From NCBI GenBank assembly GCA_907165135.1, contig OU015567.1, positions 7,817,001-7,881,000 on the forward strand: 64,000 nt of DNA, written 5' to 3'. This document shows positions 22,201 to 34,189 of the stretch, piece by piece. The notes under the pieces were generated by a model. The model was not told the DNA's origin. It saw only the letters and a program-made list of their open reading frames with translations, and searched no databases. A program made the position numbers and the translations under genes. Numbering within the stretch: the first letter of the stretch is position 1; every line of letters starts with the position of its first letter. This DNA comes from Oikopleura dioica (Eukaryota > Chordata > Appendicularia > Copelata > Oikopleuridae).

Positions 22201-25200
22201 GAAGGGAAGGCCACGCCCGTTCATTCTATTGAATCAAAGTCAGGGCGAAGCAGACCCGAAGGGGTGGCCACGCCCGTTCATTCTTATCATTCAAAGTCAG
22301 GGCGAAGCCGACCCGAAGGGGAGGCCACGCCCGTTCATTCTTATTATTCAAAGTCAGGGCGGAGCCGACCCGAAGGGGAGGCCACGCCTGTTCATTCTTA
22401 TCAATCAAAGTCAGGGCGAAGCCGACCCGAAGGGGAGGCCACGCCCGTTCATTCTTATCAATCAAAGTCAGGGCGAAGCCGACCCGAAGGGGAGGCCACG
22501 CCCGTTCATTCTTATCATTCAAAGTCAGGGCGAAGCCGACCCGAAGGAGAGGCCACGCCCGGTCATTCTTATCAATCAAAGTCAGGGCGAAGCCGACCCG
22601 AAGGGGAAGCCACGCCCGGTCATTCAAATCAATGAAAGTCAGGGCGAAGCCGACCCGAAGGGGAGGCAACGCCCGTTCATTCTTATCAATCAAAGTCAGG
22701 GCGAAGCCGACCCGAAGGAGGCCACGCCCGGTCATTCAAATCAATCAAAGTCAGGGCGAAGCCGACCCGAAGGGGAGGCCATGTCCGTTCATTCTTATCA
22801 ATCAAAGTCAGGGCGAAGCCGACCCGAAGGGGAGGCCACGCCCGTTCATTCTTATCATTCAAAGTCAGGGCGAAGCCGACCCGAAGGGGAGGCCACGCCC
22901 GGTCATTCAAATCAATCAAAGTCAGGGCGAAGCCGACCCGAAGGGGAGGCCATGCCCGTTCATTCTTATCAATCAAAGTCAGGGCGAAGCCGACCCGAAG
23001 GGGAGGCCACGCCCGTTCATTCTTATCAATCAAAGTCAGGGCGAAGCCGACCCGAAGGGGAGGCCACGCCCGGTCATTCAAATCAATCAAAGTCAGGGCG
23101 AAGCCGACCCGAAGGGGAGGCCATGCCCGTTCATTCTTATCAATCAAAGTCAGGGCGAAGCCGACCCGAAGGGAAGGCCACGCCCGTTCATTCTTATCAA
23201 TCAAAATTAGGCCGAAGCCGACCCGATGGCGAGGCCACGCCCGTTCATTCTTATCAATCAAAGTCAGGGCGAAGCCGACCCGAAGGAGAGGCCACGCCCA
23301 TTCATTCTTATCAATCAAAATTAGGGCGAAGCCGACCCGAAGGAGAGGCCACGCCCGTTCATTCTTATCAATCAAAGTCAGGGCGAAGCCGACCCGAAGG
23401 GGAGGCTACGCCTGTTCCTTCTTATCATTCAAAGTCAGGGCGAAGCCGACCCGAAGTTGAGGCCACGCCCGGTCATTCTTAACAATCAAAGTCAGGGCGA
23501 AGCCGACCCGAAGGGGAGGCCACGCCCGTTCATTCTTATCAATCAAAGTCAGGGCGAAGCCGACCCGAAGGGAGGCCACGCCTGTTCATTCTTATCATTG
23601 AAAGTCAGGGCGAAGCGGACCCAAAGGGAGGCCACGCCCGGTCATTCTTATCATTCAAAGTCAGGGCGAAACCGACCCGAAGGGAAGGCCTCGCCTGTTT
23701 ATTCTTTTCAATCAAAGTAAGGGCGAAGCCTTCCTGAAGGAGAGGCAACGCCCGCTTATTTTACGGAATCAAAGTCAGGGCGTAGGAATCGTAAATTGAA
23801 CAAGCTAAAAGCGAACCAGAAAAGACCTTAAATCCTTTTCGCCCTGACTATGATTGGAAAAAAATTAACGGGGTGGCCTCCGCTTCGGGTCGGCTTCGCC
23901 TCGACTCTCGGTTCTTACGGTGTTGGCTGGAGCGAAGTAGATCGAATGACGCACAAACGCGCTCGAGGCAGATGATCTCATTTTCAGCTTTGAGCTGGCG
24001 GGCGCCCAGAGATGCAAACAGGGCGCGATTCGCGCTTTTCTGGGGCAAGGAATTTTTCAGGAACGCCAGAGTCCCTTATCTCATTCCTAGCTTGTCGATA
24101 TATAACAATGTGTTCTTATCATTTTTTATACGAATACAAAATTTTACCTACTGATTCAAATAATGAAAATTATCTTGCTAAACATTTCCATAATAAAAAC
24201 AAAAAAATTAATTTTTGAAGAGGTGAATCATATAGAAAGGGTCTTACAGTCGAGTCGGCTTCGCCCTGACTTTGATTGATAAGAATGAACGGGCGTGGCC
24301 TCCCCTTCGGGTCGGCTTTGCCCTGACTTTGAATAATAAGAATGACCGGGCGTAGCTTCCCCTTCGGGTCGGCTTCGCCCTGACTTTGAATGATAAAAAT
24401 GAACGGGCGTGGCCTCCCCTTCGGGTCGGCTTCCCTGACTTTGAATGATAAGAATGACCGCGCGTGGCCTCCCCTTCGGGTCGGCTTCGCCCTGACTTTG
24501 ATTGATAAGAATGATAGGACGTGGCCTCCCTTCGGGACGGCTTCGCCCTGACTTTGATTGATAAGAATGAACGGGCGTAGCCTCCCCTTCGGGTCGGCTT
24601 CAACCTGACTTTGAATGATAAGAATGAACGGGCGTGGCCTCCCCTTCGGGTCGGCTTCGCCCTGACTTTGATTGATAAGAATGAACAGGCGTGGCCTCCC
24701 CTTCGGGTCGGCTTCGCCCTGACTTTCAATGATAAGAATGAACGGGCGTTGCCTCCCCTTCGGGTCGGCTTCGCCCTGACTTTGATTGATAAGAAGGAAC
24801 GGGCGTGGCCTCCCCTTCGGGTCGGCTTCGCCCTGACTTTGAATGATAAGAATGAGCGGGCGTGGCCTCCCCTTCGGGTCGGCTTCGCCCTGACTTTGAA
24901 TGATAAGAATGAATGGGCGTGGCCTCCACTTCGGGTCGGCTTCGCCCTGACTTTTATTGATAAGAATGAACGGGCGTTGCCTCCCCTTCGGGGGTGCTTC
25001 GCCCTGACTTTGATTCAATAGAATGAACGGGCGTGGCCTTCCCTTCGAGTCGGCTTTCCCTGACGCTTGCCCGTTCTTTTCTGAGCTGAAGAAACGGACC
25101 TGGCCTTTACTTTTGAATTGCTTCGCCTCGCCTTTAACTGAATCGAGTTGCCACAAGGCTTTGGGTCGATGTAGCCCCCTTCATCACTGAATTGACTCTG

Positions 25201-28200
25201 ATTTCTTTTTATTTTTTTTAAATATTGGTCTTTTAGTTGATTGTCTTTCTGCAAAAAGGGTTTTCTGGCATAAAGTGACCAAAGTTTGCCGAAAGTGTAA
25301 ATTCTTAGCCCAGCAAGGCATTTAATTTTATTTTTTGGTCTCTCAACTGTTGATCTTCCACTAGAGAAGTCCTACGGGGTCCTCCGGCCGAACTCGACCA
25401 AATTTGACCATAGGTGGCCATATATTTGCCGAGCAAAGCCATATACTGAAAATTTTTAAAATTGGTCTTCCAGCTGATGGTCGTCTACCAGGGAGGTCCT
25501 TCGGGGTCTTCCGGCCAAATTTGACCAAAGTTGGCCATAGAAGGCCATTTACTGGCTGAGCACGGCCATATATTGAATATTTTAAATATTGGTCTTCCAG
25601 CGAATGGTCTTCCACCAGGGAGGTCCGCCGGGGTCTTCCGGTCAAACTAGACCAAAGTTGGCCATTGGTGGCCATATATTGGCCATATATTGAATATTTT
25701 TAATATTGGTCTTCCAACAGATGAAGCCCTCCAAGGGGGTCCTCCAAGACAATAACAAAGACTTGTAGCTTCTTCTACTCAGCTCAGCTAGCTCAATAAT
25801 AACCTCAGCTCAGCTAGCTCAGCTCAGTTCAGTCTATTGAGCTGATCAAAATCAAATTTCTTTTGATTGGTCTTATTTTCAAAAACTTGCATGTTTTTTC
25901 TATTTATGCTTTCCAGTTTGAGAAATCGTCAGCTCAGCTCAAAAATTTTCCAATATGCCCCAGCTCAGCTCAGCTCAATTTCTTTTGAAAAAGTCTAGCT
26001 CAGCTCAGTCGTTTTTAAAAAGGGCCCACTCTTTTCAGCTCAGTTCAATTTCGACCTTAGCTCAGCTAGCTCAGCTCAGAAAAATTTTCAAAAATTTGCA
26101 ACTCTGCGTTATTAACAGCTTAACCCCTACCCGCATATCGACCTACGCGTAGGTAAATTGAATTTTAAACGCGATTATCTCACGATTGGTAAATATTTTC
26201 TATAAAGCTGACCCCCACATATCGGGCTACTTTTTAATGGAGAATCAGGATCTAAGGTCAAAATAACATTTATTCAAAGATTTAAGATTTTAGCAATTGA
26301 GCGAAATTTTGATCTCGGTTCAACATGATAAAACCCAACTTTGATTCAACTGTTCTCGGCAAGATCTATTTGATTAAATTAATGCTCAGTAGCTAATAAA
26401 AATTCGGAATTCTTAATTTTTACTGTATTGAAGACTGCATGAAAATATTTAAATTTATTTTGGACGAGATTTGGAGCACTGACGACTTATTCTTTTATCA
26501 AAAATGAGTACTATTGAAAAGATGACATTTGTTGACATTTGACATCTTACATTTGACATTTGATCATGTCCAGGAGAAAGCTCAGCCTTTAATCTTTCCA
26601 TCCATGTCTTTTGGAAAATTTTATCCGGGCTAAAAGACCCCAAAAAGGCCCGACCTACGCGTAGGTCGATATGCGGGCAGGGGTGACAAATTTTTCATGC
26701 GGGCAGGGGTTAAAGCTGTTTTCCTTTTCTTCTTAGATTTCGAAGGAGCTGGATTTTCTGCTGATTCCGACGATGAGCCAGTGAGAATATTCCGCGACTC
26801 TGCTCCTCTTGATACTCAGCAAAGTGGGTCGGACGATGAAATGATGGAAACAACGAGTTGAGCAGGAGCAGCTCCAAAAAGTTCCAAGTCAAAAAAGCCA
26901 AAATGACCCGTTCAACAACAAGAAGAATCCTTCCGCGATCGCCAAATTTGCATGAGAGAAGACCACGAAGATGCAAAAGCAGAGCAAGCACGATTGCTCA
27001 GAGAAATGGAAATTAAGTTACCTCAACATCAAAAAGTTTTCTCATTAGGTAAATCTTTCTCCTGAGCGCGCAAAGCTGTGTTGAAAACCTGAGTCAGGGT
27101 CTGAAAGTAGCAACTTAACATTAGAGATCTTTCAGACCCTGAGTCAGGTTTTCTATTCAGATTCGCCAGCCCAGCCGTCATATATTCAGCAAAAAGTATC
27201 ATTTTTTCAAAATCAAATGTCACCGCCGAAGAGTTCAAAGCCAAAAAAGCCAATTCCGGCTGTTTCTGGAAACCAGACCTCGCATATTTCAAATGCCCGG
27301 ATCCTTCTGCCGAATCCCAAAAGAATCCCGCTCCAGAAAAAGTTCTTCTATCTACGTTGAAAAGCCCGAATAGCCGCGAAAAAAGCCCGCATAGCCGCAC
27401 TCGGCGCGGCTAAAGCGCCAACACCCGGCCATGGCTTTCTCCAGTTGAATCCAAAAATGTCCGATTTGCAAAAGAAAATGGTCAAGCATCTGACGAAAAA
27501 AAAAATCGCCAAAAAAAATGTGTACCAATATTACTGAAACGGTCAAAAATGATGTCGGAGAAATTGTAGAAATCGGAATTCGCCAGCAATCAGCGTTGAC
27601 GGCGCAATTTGTTGCAGGGAATTTCTTTTGCGTGAGAGTTACTTTAGTTTCATTTTAATAAAACTCATTCTTAACCAGTGAAAGATTGAAAAAAATTTTC
27701 TAATTAAGCTATAATTTATAATAAAAAACTTATTTTTATTATCAAATTTTCTTATTATCAATTAAAAATCTTTATTTGTCAAAAAAATCATCTTAAAGGC
27801 TCCAGAAATATGCAATTTTATGAAAAATAGCGTAAAATAGTGAAGAGAGAGGAATTTGAAGCGGGCTAGCTTGGCCATGCAGCGCGCGCGCCCCCTGGCG
27901 GCCGCCTCCAAAATGACGCAACGCCGCTAAGAATTCACCTCGGAAAACTTTAAAAATTCATATTTTTAAAACGCGAGGTGCGTCAGTGAATTTTTTTACA
28001 GATTTGGATTTCTCAGCGCAATATCTATAAGGAAAAAATATAAAATCACTAACGACAAAACAGTCCTCGTACTGATCCGAAAAATGGGCTTTTTGAACGT
28101 CATTTTTACGAAAATGGCTCATTATTATGAAATTATTTTGGTAGCATTGAAATCCTCGACCAAAGTTCTACTAGATCATCCTTCTAAAAATTGGACAGGA

Positions 28201-29174
28201 CCCTTTTTTCGGGTACCTGAAAATTCGTGCGGTATCCCTAAATATAACCCATAAAAGCACACCACCTCCAATCCCCAAGCGCGTCGACTCCATCGCCAAA
28301 AACATCGACAAATACTTCGACCTCAAACTCGTCAAACGAGCTGACGAGGACGAAGAAAATGCTGGAGAGCGCATCGAAAAACAAATTCTCAACCCTTCAG
28401 ACGTCGAATCAGACGTTTCTTTAGAAGAAGAAGCCTCTGAGCGTCAGCTAGTGCCATTCACCGAAGATGAGAGGTCCATTCCAGACGTTGGTGAATTCCA
28501 GGAGCCGGAAATTTTGGATGCCTTCCCCGCCCCACCAGTGAATCTACCCATTCTGCCCACTGAACAGGGTAAATTCATCACTAATAACATTTTTCACCGA
28601 CGAAAAATTATGATCCCAAAATTCGTTCAGGCACCGCGGAAAGAGTTGAAACAAAAGGAAATTCTCAGAAAGAGGAGGGCACTTCCACTTTCCATGGTAA
28701 ACACGCCCGAAAGGCTGCAAAATACTGCTCTAAATTCGAAGTTTAGGATACCATAAGGCAATCTTAGTGACGCTAGAAACATTCTTTGAACTAGAATCAA
28801 ATCATAGTTATAAAGAAATGGCATCCAGATAATCAGCCTTACTTTTCATGAAATTCTTTGGTTAGATTTTTTTGCGTTTCTGAGCTTTTGCATGCTTTTC
28901 TTATTTTTTTGAGCTTTTACGAGCATGAATTTTAAAACTAGAACTTTTGACAAACTTTTATTCAGGAAAAACTGCACCACCAAAGCCCCAGAGGAAGAAG
29001 AAATCCAATCCTTTGGATAAAGAGTCTCTCGGGTAAGAAAAAATTGAAGAATAGAAAGAATTAAAAATATTTTAAAGGGGATTAAAATTCCGCGAGTTGA
29101 TGGCTCTTGTTGGAAGCAAGTCGGAGAAAAACTCGGCGCTTATTGCTGAATTGATTGTAAAAAATGGACGATAA
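19209..29174 (+). CDS. Pro-rich acidic protein, interrupted by an 8.3-kb element
   Basis: Exons supported by phase: 19209-19414, 19462-19558, 19676-19807, about 28280-28568, 28631-28696, 28976-29032 and 29078-29174, with AATAAA at 29198. The product is hydrophilic, with TPPPIPDLPPVP and later APPKPQRKKKS proline clusters that could bind SH3 domains, long acidic stretches and a C-terminal helical segment (FRELMALVGSKSEKNSALIA). There is no signal peptide, so it is probably cytoplasmic. I do not recognise the family. The large intron has alternative models: GT-AG in phase 0 (19808-28279), or a GA-AG intron starting at about 19840 and ending before STPPPIPKR. Both place the transposable element in an intron; a third reading would put it in an exon. 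Confidence 0.6.
20686..21086 (+). pseudogene. Coiled-coil coding remnant inside the composite element
   Basis: Plus-strand frames give heptad-rich, charged sequence (for example MSMLKQLKMKMDSVNKEKQS and LKLKFEERNKKMDKF), but the best protein requires at least one frame change near 20860 and another near 21035. A GTAAAA donor-like site at 21071 comes just before the nested foldback. It could be exon sequence of a gene carried by the element, whose later exons lie at 26735-27360. No family was recognised. Confidence 0.45.
22234..23780 (+). repeat. 57-bp minisatellite, left arm
   Basis: About 27 copies of a 57-bp unit containing AAAGTCAGGGCGAAGCCGAC, then GGCCACGCCC, then TTCATTCTTATCA. Because 57 is divisible by three, long open frames appear on both strands; I treat them as by-products. 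A few units are shortened or lengthened near the edges. Confidence 0.85.
24250..25020 (-). repeat. 57-bp minisatellite, right arm (inverted)
   Basis: About 13 to 14 copies of the same unit in opposite orientation, seen on the plus strand as GTCGGCTTCGCCCTGACTTT. The array is half the length of the left arm, so the two arms have changed copy number independently since the palindrome formed. Confidence 0.85.
26114..26720. repeat. Inverted-repeat unit with AACAGCTTAACCCC ends
   Basis: AACAGCTTAACCCCTACCCG at 26114, with CGACCTACGCGTAGG close behind, is mirrored at 26650-26720, where the GCGGGCAGGGGT block is present twice. It directly abuts the nested foldback. The interior shows no coding frame. 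Confidence 0.6.
26735..27360 (+). pseudogene. Coding remnants inside the composite element (second part)
   Basis: After an acceptor-like CTTCTTAG at 26735 comes an acidic stretch (FSADSDDEPVRIF) with a stop at about 26860. A second frame then gives QEESFRDRQICMREDHEDAK and a helical EQARLLREMEIKL segment up to a donor-like GTAAAT near 27048. A third open stretch (about 27146-27360) is Ser/Pro/Lys-rich, with SPPKSSKPKKPIP. Charged helices of this kind occur in accessory proteins of DNA transposons, but I cannot assign a family. In-frame stops suggest decay. Confidence 0.4.
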
Positions 29175-29350
29175 AAAATTCTCTCTGTAAAGCCTGGAAT
29201 AAAACAGTTCTTGATCCCTGTTAGAAGATCACGTGCTTAATGAACTTTTCAAATGAGACGATGAACATTAGTTTTAATTATCTTATAAGACAGAAAAGTT
29301 GATTGTAGCTCATTGATGCGGATAATAAAAACTGAAGACTTCCTAGTTAT

Positions 29351-30110
29351 TAAGGATATAAGCTATGAATTTGAACTTTCGTAGCGCCTAAATGCGAAGT
29401 AGGATCATTTTCACTTCAAAAGTAATCCTACCTAAAAATTCACGCAAAACTCAAATATGGTACTTTTAAAAAAAATTTTATTGAAAATTTCCCTTTTAGA
29501 GCGATTTCAAATCTTACTCTCTCGATTTCTCGAAATTTTTCCATTGAATCGCTAAAACTAAACCGTGTTTTTTATTTTGATGATGTTAAGCTAGAAAATT
29601 GACGGGCTTGTATTTCGAAATCCTTTCGAATTTTTATTCTAGCGTTTTCCTCTTTCTTGCTCGTGTTTTTCTTCTTTTTATGCTTTTTTGCTTGCAACCA
29701 ATCAAAGCGCTCCGCTCAACCGCGCCACTCTCACGGAAAAGAGGAGTCGAGAGAGCGAGCGCCCAGCGCGCCGCTTTTTACACTATTCGCGCGCTTGGTA
29801 AGCCTCATGGAAATGGCTCTAAAATCGGTTTTGGTCGGAATCAGGGAAAACTGATCCGTCAATTTTGTAGATAAGGGTCAAGAGAAGTTATTTATCGAAA
29901 AAACTGGACCGATTTAGTGGCAAAATTTCGAGGAATCGAGAGAGTAAGATTTGAAATCGCTCTAAAAGGAAAGTTTTCAATAAAATTTTTTTTAAAAGTA
30001 CCATATTTGAGTTTTGCGTGCATTTTTAGGTTGAATTGCTTTTGAAATGAAAATGATCCTACTACGCATTTAGGCGCTACGAAAGTTCAAATTCATAGCT
30101 TATATCCTTA
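29351..30110. mobile_element. Foldback element with TAAGGATATAAGC ends
   Basis: TAAGGATATAAGCTATGAAT at 29351 is mirrored by the sequence ending TATATCCTTA at 30110. The inverted arms extend for roughly 200 bp (through GCGCCTAAATGCG and TCTCTCGATT). The centre is GC-rich. There is no clear target duplication and no credible protein. Confidence 0.7.
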
Positions 30111-30132
30111 AGGTTGAAAAGGCTTATTAAAA

Positions 30133-30384
30133 ATGAACTCAGAGCCTGGTGGTGGTGAGAATTTGCCTTGGGGGCTATATCAAGAGACAGTCTTTCTGAA
30201 GGATAAGGTCCGATCTGATTATAGAGAAAGTTCAAATCAGAAAATCAAAAAAGAACAAGAGTTTTTACTTTTGAAAAAAATGCATCATCAAAAGAGCCCG
30301 AAAAATCCGCAAGAAGACAGTCAAAGGCAATTCATATTTTATCATTTTACGAGGCGAGTGGCGTTGATCGTCCTCGAATCATAA
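30133..30384 (+). CDS. Hypothetical short reading frame
   Basis: ATG at 30133 starts an 83-residue, Lys/Gln-rich frame immediately after the foldback element. There is no signal peptide, no known motif, and no AATAAA or confirmed splice site close by. It could be a chance frame or the first exon of an unrecognised gene. Confidence 0.2.
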   Translation: MNSEPGGGENLPWGLYQETVFLKDKVRSDYRESSNQKIKKEQEFLLLKKMHHQKSPKNPQEDSQRQFIFYHFTRRVALIVLES

Positions 30385-30709
30385 AATTACCGTTTAGCAT
30401 CAGAAGTTAAGGATTTATGAGAAGCGATTTATGCTCCTGTCGAAATTAAAGCCAGATTCTTTGTTTATTGCTTTTCAAATTAAAAACTGAAATTCTTACA
30501 AACGCTATTTTTATCAAGAAGGAATCTTTTCTTGAGATAATTAAAAATGAAAAAATGCGATAACGCTTAAGAATCTCCGCTGCTAAGCTGTCAAGTCTGA
30601 ACAGGATAATTGCTACTGACCAAATTTTACAACAATTTTCAACCGGCCCTGTTGAAAAGAGGGTTTCAAGAGCAGAGTTTTCTTATTCACCGGGAGCTAC
30701 ACTCGGCGA

Positions 30710-30879
30710 CCTGTGTAGAAAACCTGAGTCAGGTTCTGAAGAGCTTGAATGAAAAAAGCAGTTTTTTAAAACAAAGCCGCAGAATCATTTTTATATTCTG
30801 ACTTGGCTTCGTTTTAAAACCCAGCTTTTCATTTAGGCTCTTCAGAAAATCAGAACCTGACTCAGGTTTTCTACACAGG
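30710..30879. repeat. Short inverted-repeat element (CCTGTGTAG ends)
   Basis: CCTGTGTAGAAAACCTGAGT at 30710 is mirrored at the right end, 30879, with arms of about 40 bp. A related GAAAACCTGAGTCAGG fragment lies at 27084, within the composite element. No duplication flanks it. Confidence 0.6.
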
Positions 30880-31167
30880 ATACAAAAATCTTGGCCAGGG
30901 AATTTTTCTTTTCAGGGCGGGGTAAGTGGCTCTGAGGAATTTGCGGGGGCGGTTGTGAGACTACTCTACTCTGCTCCAGCTCTTTGTGGAGACGATTTTT
31001 TTTTGAAAACTGAGAAGACGAAAAACCACTTTCTCCGTGAGAAATTGGCTTTGCTGAGCAAACACGGCCCAGGCCAAGCCCGGTCCAACATGATTTTTTT
31101 CGAGCAGAGAGGAAAAACAACTACCGGAAATTCGAATAGAAGCAAGAAATATGAAAAGAGGCGTTAG

Positions 31168-34100
31168 CTTTTTGAGAAAAGAGAAATTTCTGAAGACATA
31201 GAAGACTTATCATTTTTGATGACCTTTAGATGCAATTTCCAAATTTGATTTTTAAAATTTTTATAACCAATCGTTCCTTTATAAATCGATTTCTTTACTC
31301 CGTAAAACACACCATAACCTACGATCAATAAGTTACGGTACAAAAGAGTTTAAGACAATTTGTTTAGTAACAGTTTATCTGTCGAACTGAAGCTCCCCGG
31401 GCCCCAAGGGACTGACAACAATATCAACCCAAAATCTAATAAGAGCCTCATCATCCCCAACAGTTTATCGGCCCAGCCCTATTACGTTATTCTGATTACG
31501 GATAATTAGCCAATCGGACACCCCTAAATTAGCGCGCCGAGAAAATACCGTAACCGCGCGAGTTCTCGGTGGGTGGTTTTTCGGATGATCTCGCAGTAAC
31601 TTTAAACTTTTATGGACTTGACTTTTCGCGATTTAGCGCACGACAAAGGACCCAGGATGAAGAGGATTCCTGTCAGACGAGAGAAAGACTTGATCCTCGA
31701 AAACCACATTTCAAGGTTTTTTTCTTCACTTGAGTTTTTTGAATAAACGATTTTTGGATCGTAAAAAATGGACTCTACCATCTTTGGTGATTGTTCATTT
31801 CAGCAGAGTCGTTTTCAATCATCGAGACCGTAAACTGCCCATTTTCGCAATTTTTCTTATTCATACTAAGTTAGAGGAAAGTTTAGGCGATAATGAAGCC
31901 CTTACGAACGAGAAATTACTCTCCGAGAAAATTTAGCGCGATTTTCCTTTTGAAAGTTTGAAGAGAGAAAAATCCACTTATCTTATTAATTGCTTTCAAT
32001 TAGTCTCCATAGACCTTCTTTTCCACCATCTTTTCAGCTATTTTTATACAGTTACTTTTTCATTCCAACTACCGTCGAAAACATGAGAGGGCTCTTTCTT
32101 TTCAAAGACTAATTTTGGATCATTTCCGATATTTTATTATATGGCCATTGGCTTCAAATTTGAGCGACCGACCGCTTTTTCATTACCGGCGCGAATTCCG
32201 GTCGACCTTCCGCTCTCAGTCCAGTGAGGCTCTCACTTCGTCTTTTTTGCCAATTTCCATTTATAACTCGTTCAGTTGACAACTGTACAAATGTACAGGC
32301 GGTCATTTGGGTGAAATATTGGGCCAACGAAGGCTCCGAATGGGCGTCATGTCGCCGTCAAATAAGTGTGCCGCTAAAGGGGTGATTGATAATTGCCCCA
32401 GAACACGCAGTTGCTCTAAATTCAACCCTTCTATTCGCTAGTAAGTCGCCATATGTTTCGGCCATTGATTCGGCCCATAAGTGACCAGGTCAATTTCACA
32501 TCTTACAACTGCTCGAAAAATCCCCTCCAATTTCAGTAAAGAGAAAATTTCAAAAGAAAAGGTATCAAAAAACGAAAACAGTAGCAAATGACTGTATCGA
32601 AAAATCTATTTACCGACCCTCTACTTTGTCACTTTTGCTTTATAAAACGTAACTTTTTCGAGCTATTCAAAGAGGGCACCGGAAATGGAGGTTTCCGGCG
32701 GAAACGAGATCAGAGTAGATTATTTATTCAAAAGCCAGATCAACGGGGATCATTAAAATCAGCTAGCTTAGCATTTTTTCTACCTCATTATTACTACCAA
32801 GAGAGAGGGCTAAAAAGAGGACAGATTTGGCGTAAGGATTGTCGTAAGATAAGCCTTCCAAGAACAAACCGCTGGACAATAGATAGTAGCCAAAAAAGTA
32901 GTATTGGCTAAACTTACTCCAGCTGCAAAATCTGGCCCTCCGCCAGCAGATATTTTCAGCCGAGTTTGTGTTATCTCCGAACGTTATTTTTGTTGTTTTG
33001 CTTTTTCCATTTTTTGCGATTGGGGAATTTTTGTTTTTGACTTTTTTTTAAAGATCATTTTTTTCGTACAAATTTCGAGATGGATGAGTAGCGATGAATT
33101 GGGGATAACGTCAAACAGATTGAGTTGAGATCTCTTTCAATGAGAAACCTCCACTTTGGTATTTTTGAATTTGAGAAAGAAAGAGAAAGAAAAAAATGTA
33201 TAGAATATTTATGCCTCCAAATCCGACAAACCACCAAGAGCGCCAGTTAATAATTAATTTACTTGTGAATTTACTTTCTGAATATTCTTTCTTTTTTCGC
33301 CTGACTGCGTTAAATCTTCTTTCTTTGCGAAAATTTTATAGAGAAGATGTTTCCATTGAGATTTACTTTTTGAAAAATTGCCAAATTTTCAAAGGATATT
33401 TTGCGTAAAATCAGAATTTCGCACAATTAGCGGGTCAACCCCCTATTAGACATATTGGCCTGGATTAGGCCTCTTGGGAGTCATTTACTCGGCTCGTTAC
33501 CGCCTATTGGATATACTAGCCCCTCTCCCTCTTACTATTCAACTTTCCTCTTTTCTAAAATGTCACCTTATTTTTAAACCTCAATTTGCTGTCGTCTTAA
33601 TTTAAACCGCCATATGCTTTACCTTTCTGGATCCCTTCCAATAGGATCAAATTTAACAGCATCCCTCTTTATTCAGAATGTGAATAATGAAAATATCGAA
33701 ATCATCGCCAAACTACGGAAACAGAAGAAGACAAAGAGAAATTAATTATGCTGCGGAATGGCTTCAGTACAGAAAAATCGTTTGATTTCCACAGCAAGCA
33801 AAAAGGAAAAGCCCGCAATTGACGTTAATTCAAATTTTCTTCAAAATTTCCACGAGCCGCGGGTTTTTTTTTCTTCCGTATTGCCCAGTAAGACAAGCTG
33901 TGAAGATACATACTAATTTTAGATATATAGATTTTCCGTAGATTTTCGATTAAGTCATACGCGCATTCTATATCGGTGCCCACGTGAGACAGAAGAACTG
34001 AGTCTTAAAATTTTACACTTGTTTTAACCTCGACAACAATGATCATGAGCTTCTGTCTCAATATTTGGAAAAGGTCAACACCCAGAGTCTGTTGTTGACT

Positions 34101-34189
34101 TTGTGATTGATTCTACAGTTATTTCGCGCAGTAAATGGCTCAATAGAATTATTTCCATAATCCAGCTATTGATTATGCTGACGATTACG
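31168..34189. other. About 3 kb without a supported gene
   Basis: AT-rich sequence with short frames only. The first coding exon of the following RhoGAP gene may lie in its last few hundred bases (33700-34130), since the first visible F-BAR exon has no start codon. The block at 31380-31620 is GC-richer than its surroundings but I can assign nothing to it. Confidence 0.5.

Larger units (their letters stand above)
21087..26106. mobile_element. 5-kb nested foldback with CAGAGTTGC ends
   Basis: CAGAGTTGCAAATTTTTGAA at 21087 is mirrored at the right end (26106). Both arms carry GAGCTGAGCT runs, then a family of roughly 110 to 120 bp repeats rich in ATATGGCC (21530-21950; inverted 25330-25700), then a unique block (22040-22210; inverted 25050-25190), then 57-bp minisatellites. 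The spacer is about 23800-24240. No flanking duplication is visible. Confidence 0.75.
19896..28240. mobile_element. 8.3-kb composite element with long terminal inverted repeats
   Basis: The left end, TAGGGATACCGCACGAATTT, is mirrored at 28221-28240. Similarity between the two ends continues inward for roughly 270 bp. The octamer AATATAAC flanks the element at 19888-19895 and 28241-28248. An 8-bp duplication suits the hAT superfamily. No intact transposase is recognisable. The element contains, in order, coding remnants (20686-21086), a nested foldback (21087-26106), another inverted-repeat unit (26114-26720) and more coding remnants (26735-27360). Confidence 0.8.

Noticed and set aside
22061-23482. 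473-codon frame across the 57-bp array, and its counterparts on the other strand and in the right arm
   Set aside because: The unit is a multiple of three without stops, so long frames arise automatically in several phases and on both strands. The array lies inside a foldback element.
22234-25020. CRISPR-like array of regular repeats
   Set aside because: Units are contiguous with no unique spacers, the host is eukaryotic and there are no cas genes.
29599-29874. 91-codon frame in the foldback at 29351-30110
   Set aside because: It lies in the GC-rich centre of an inverted repeat, overlaps another frame and shows no conserved features.
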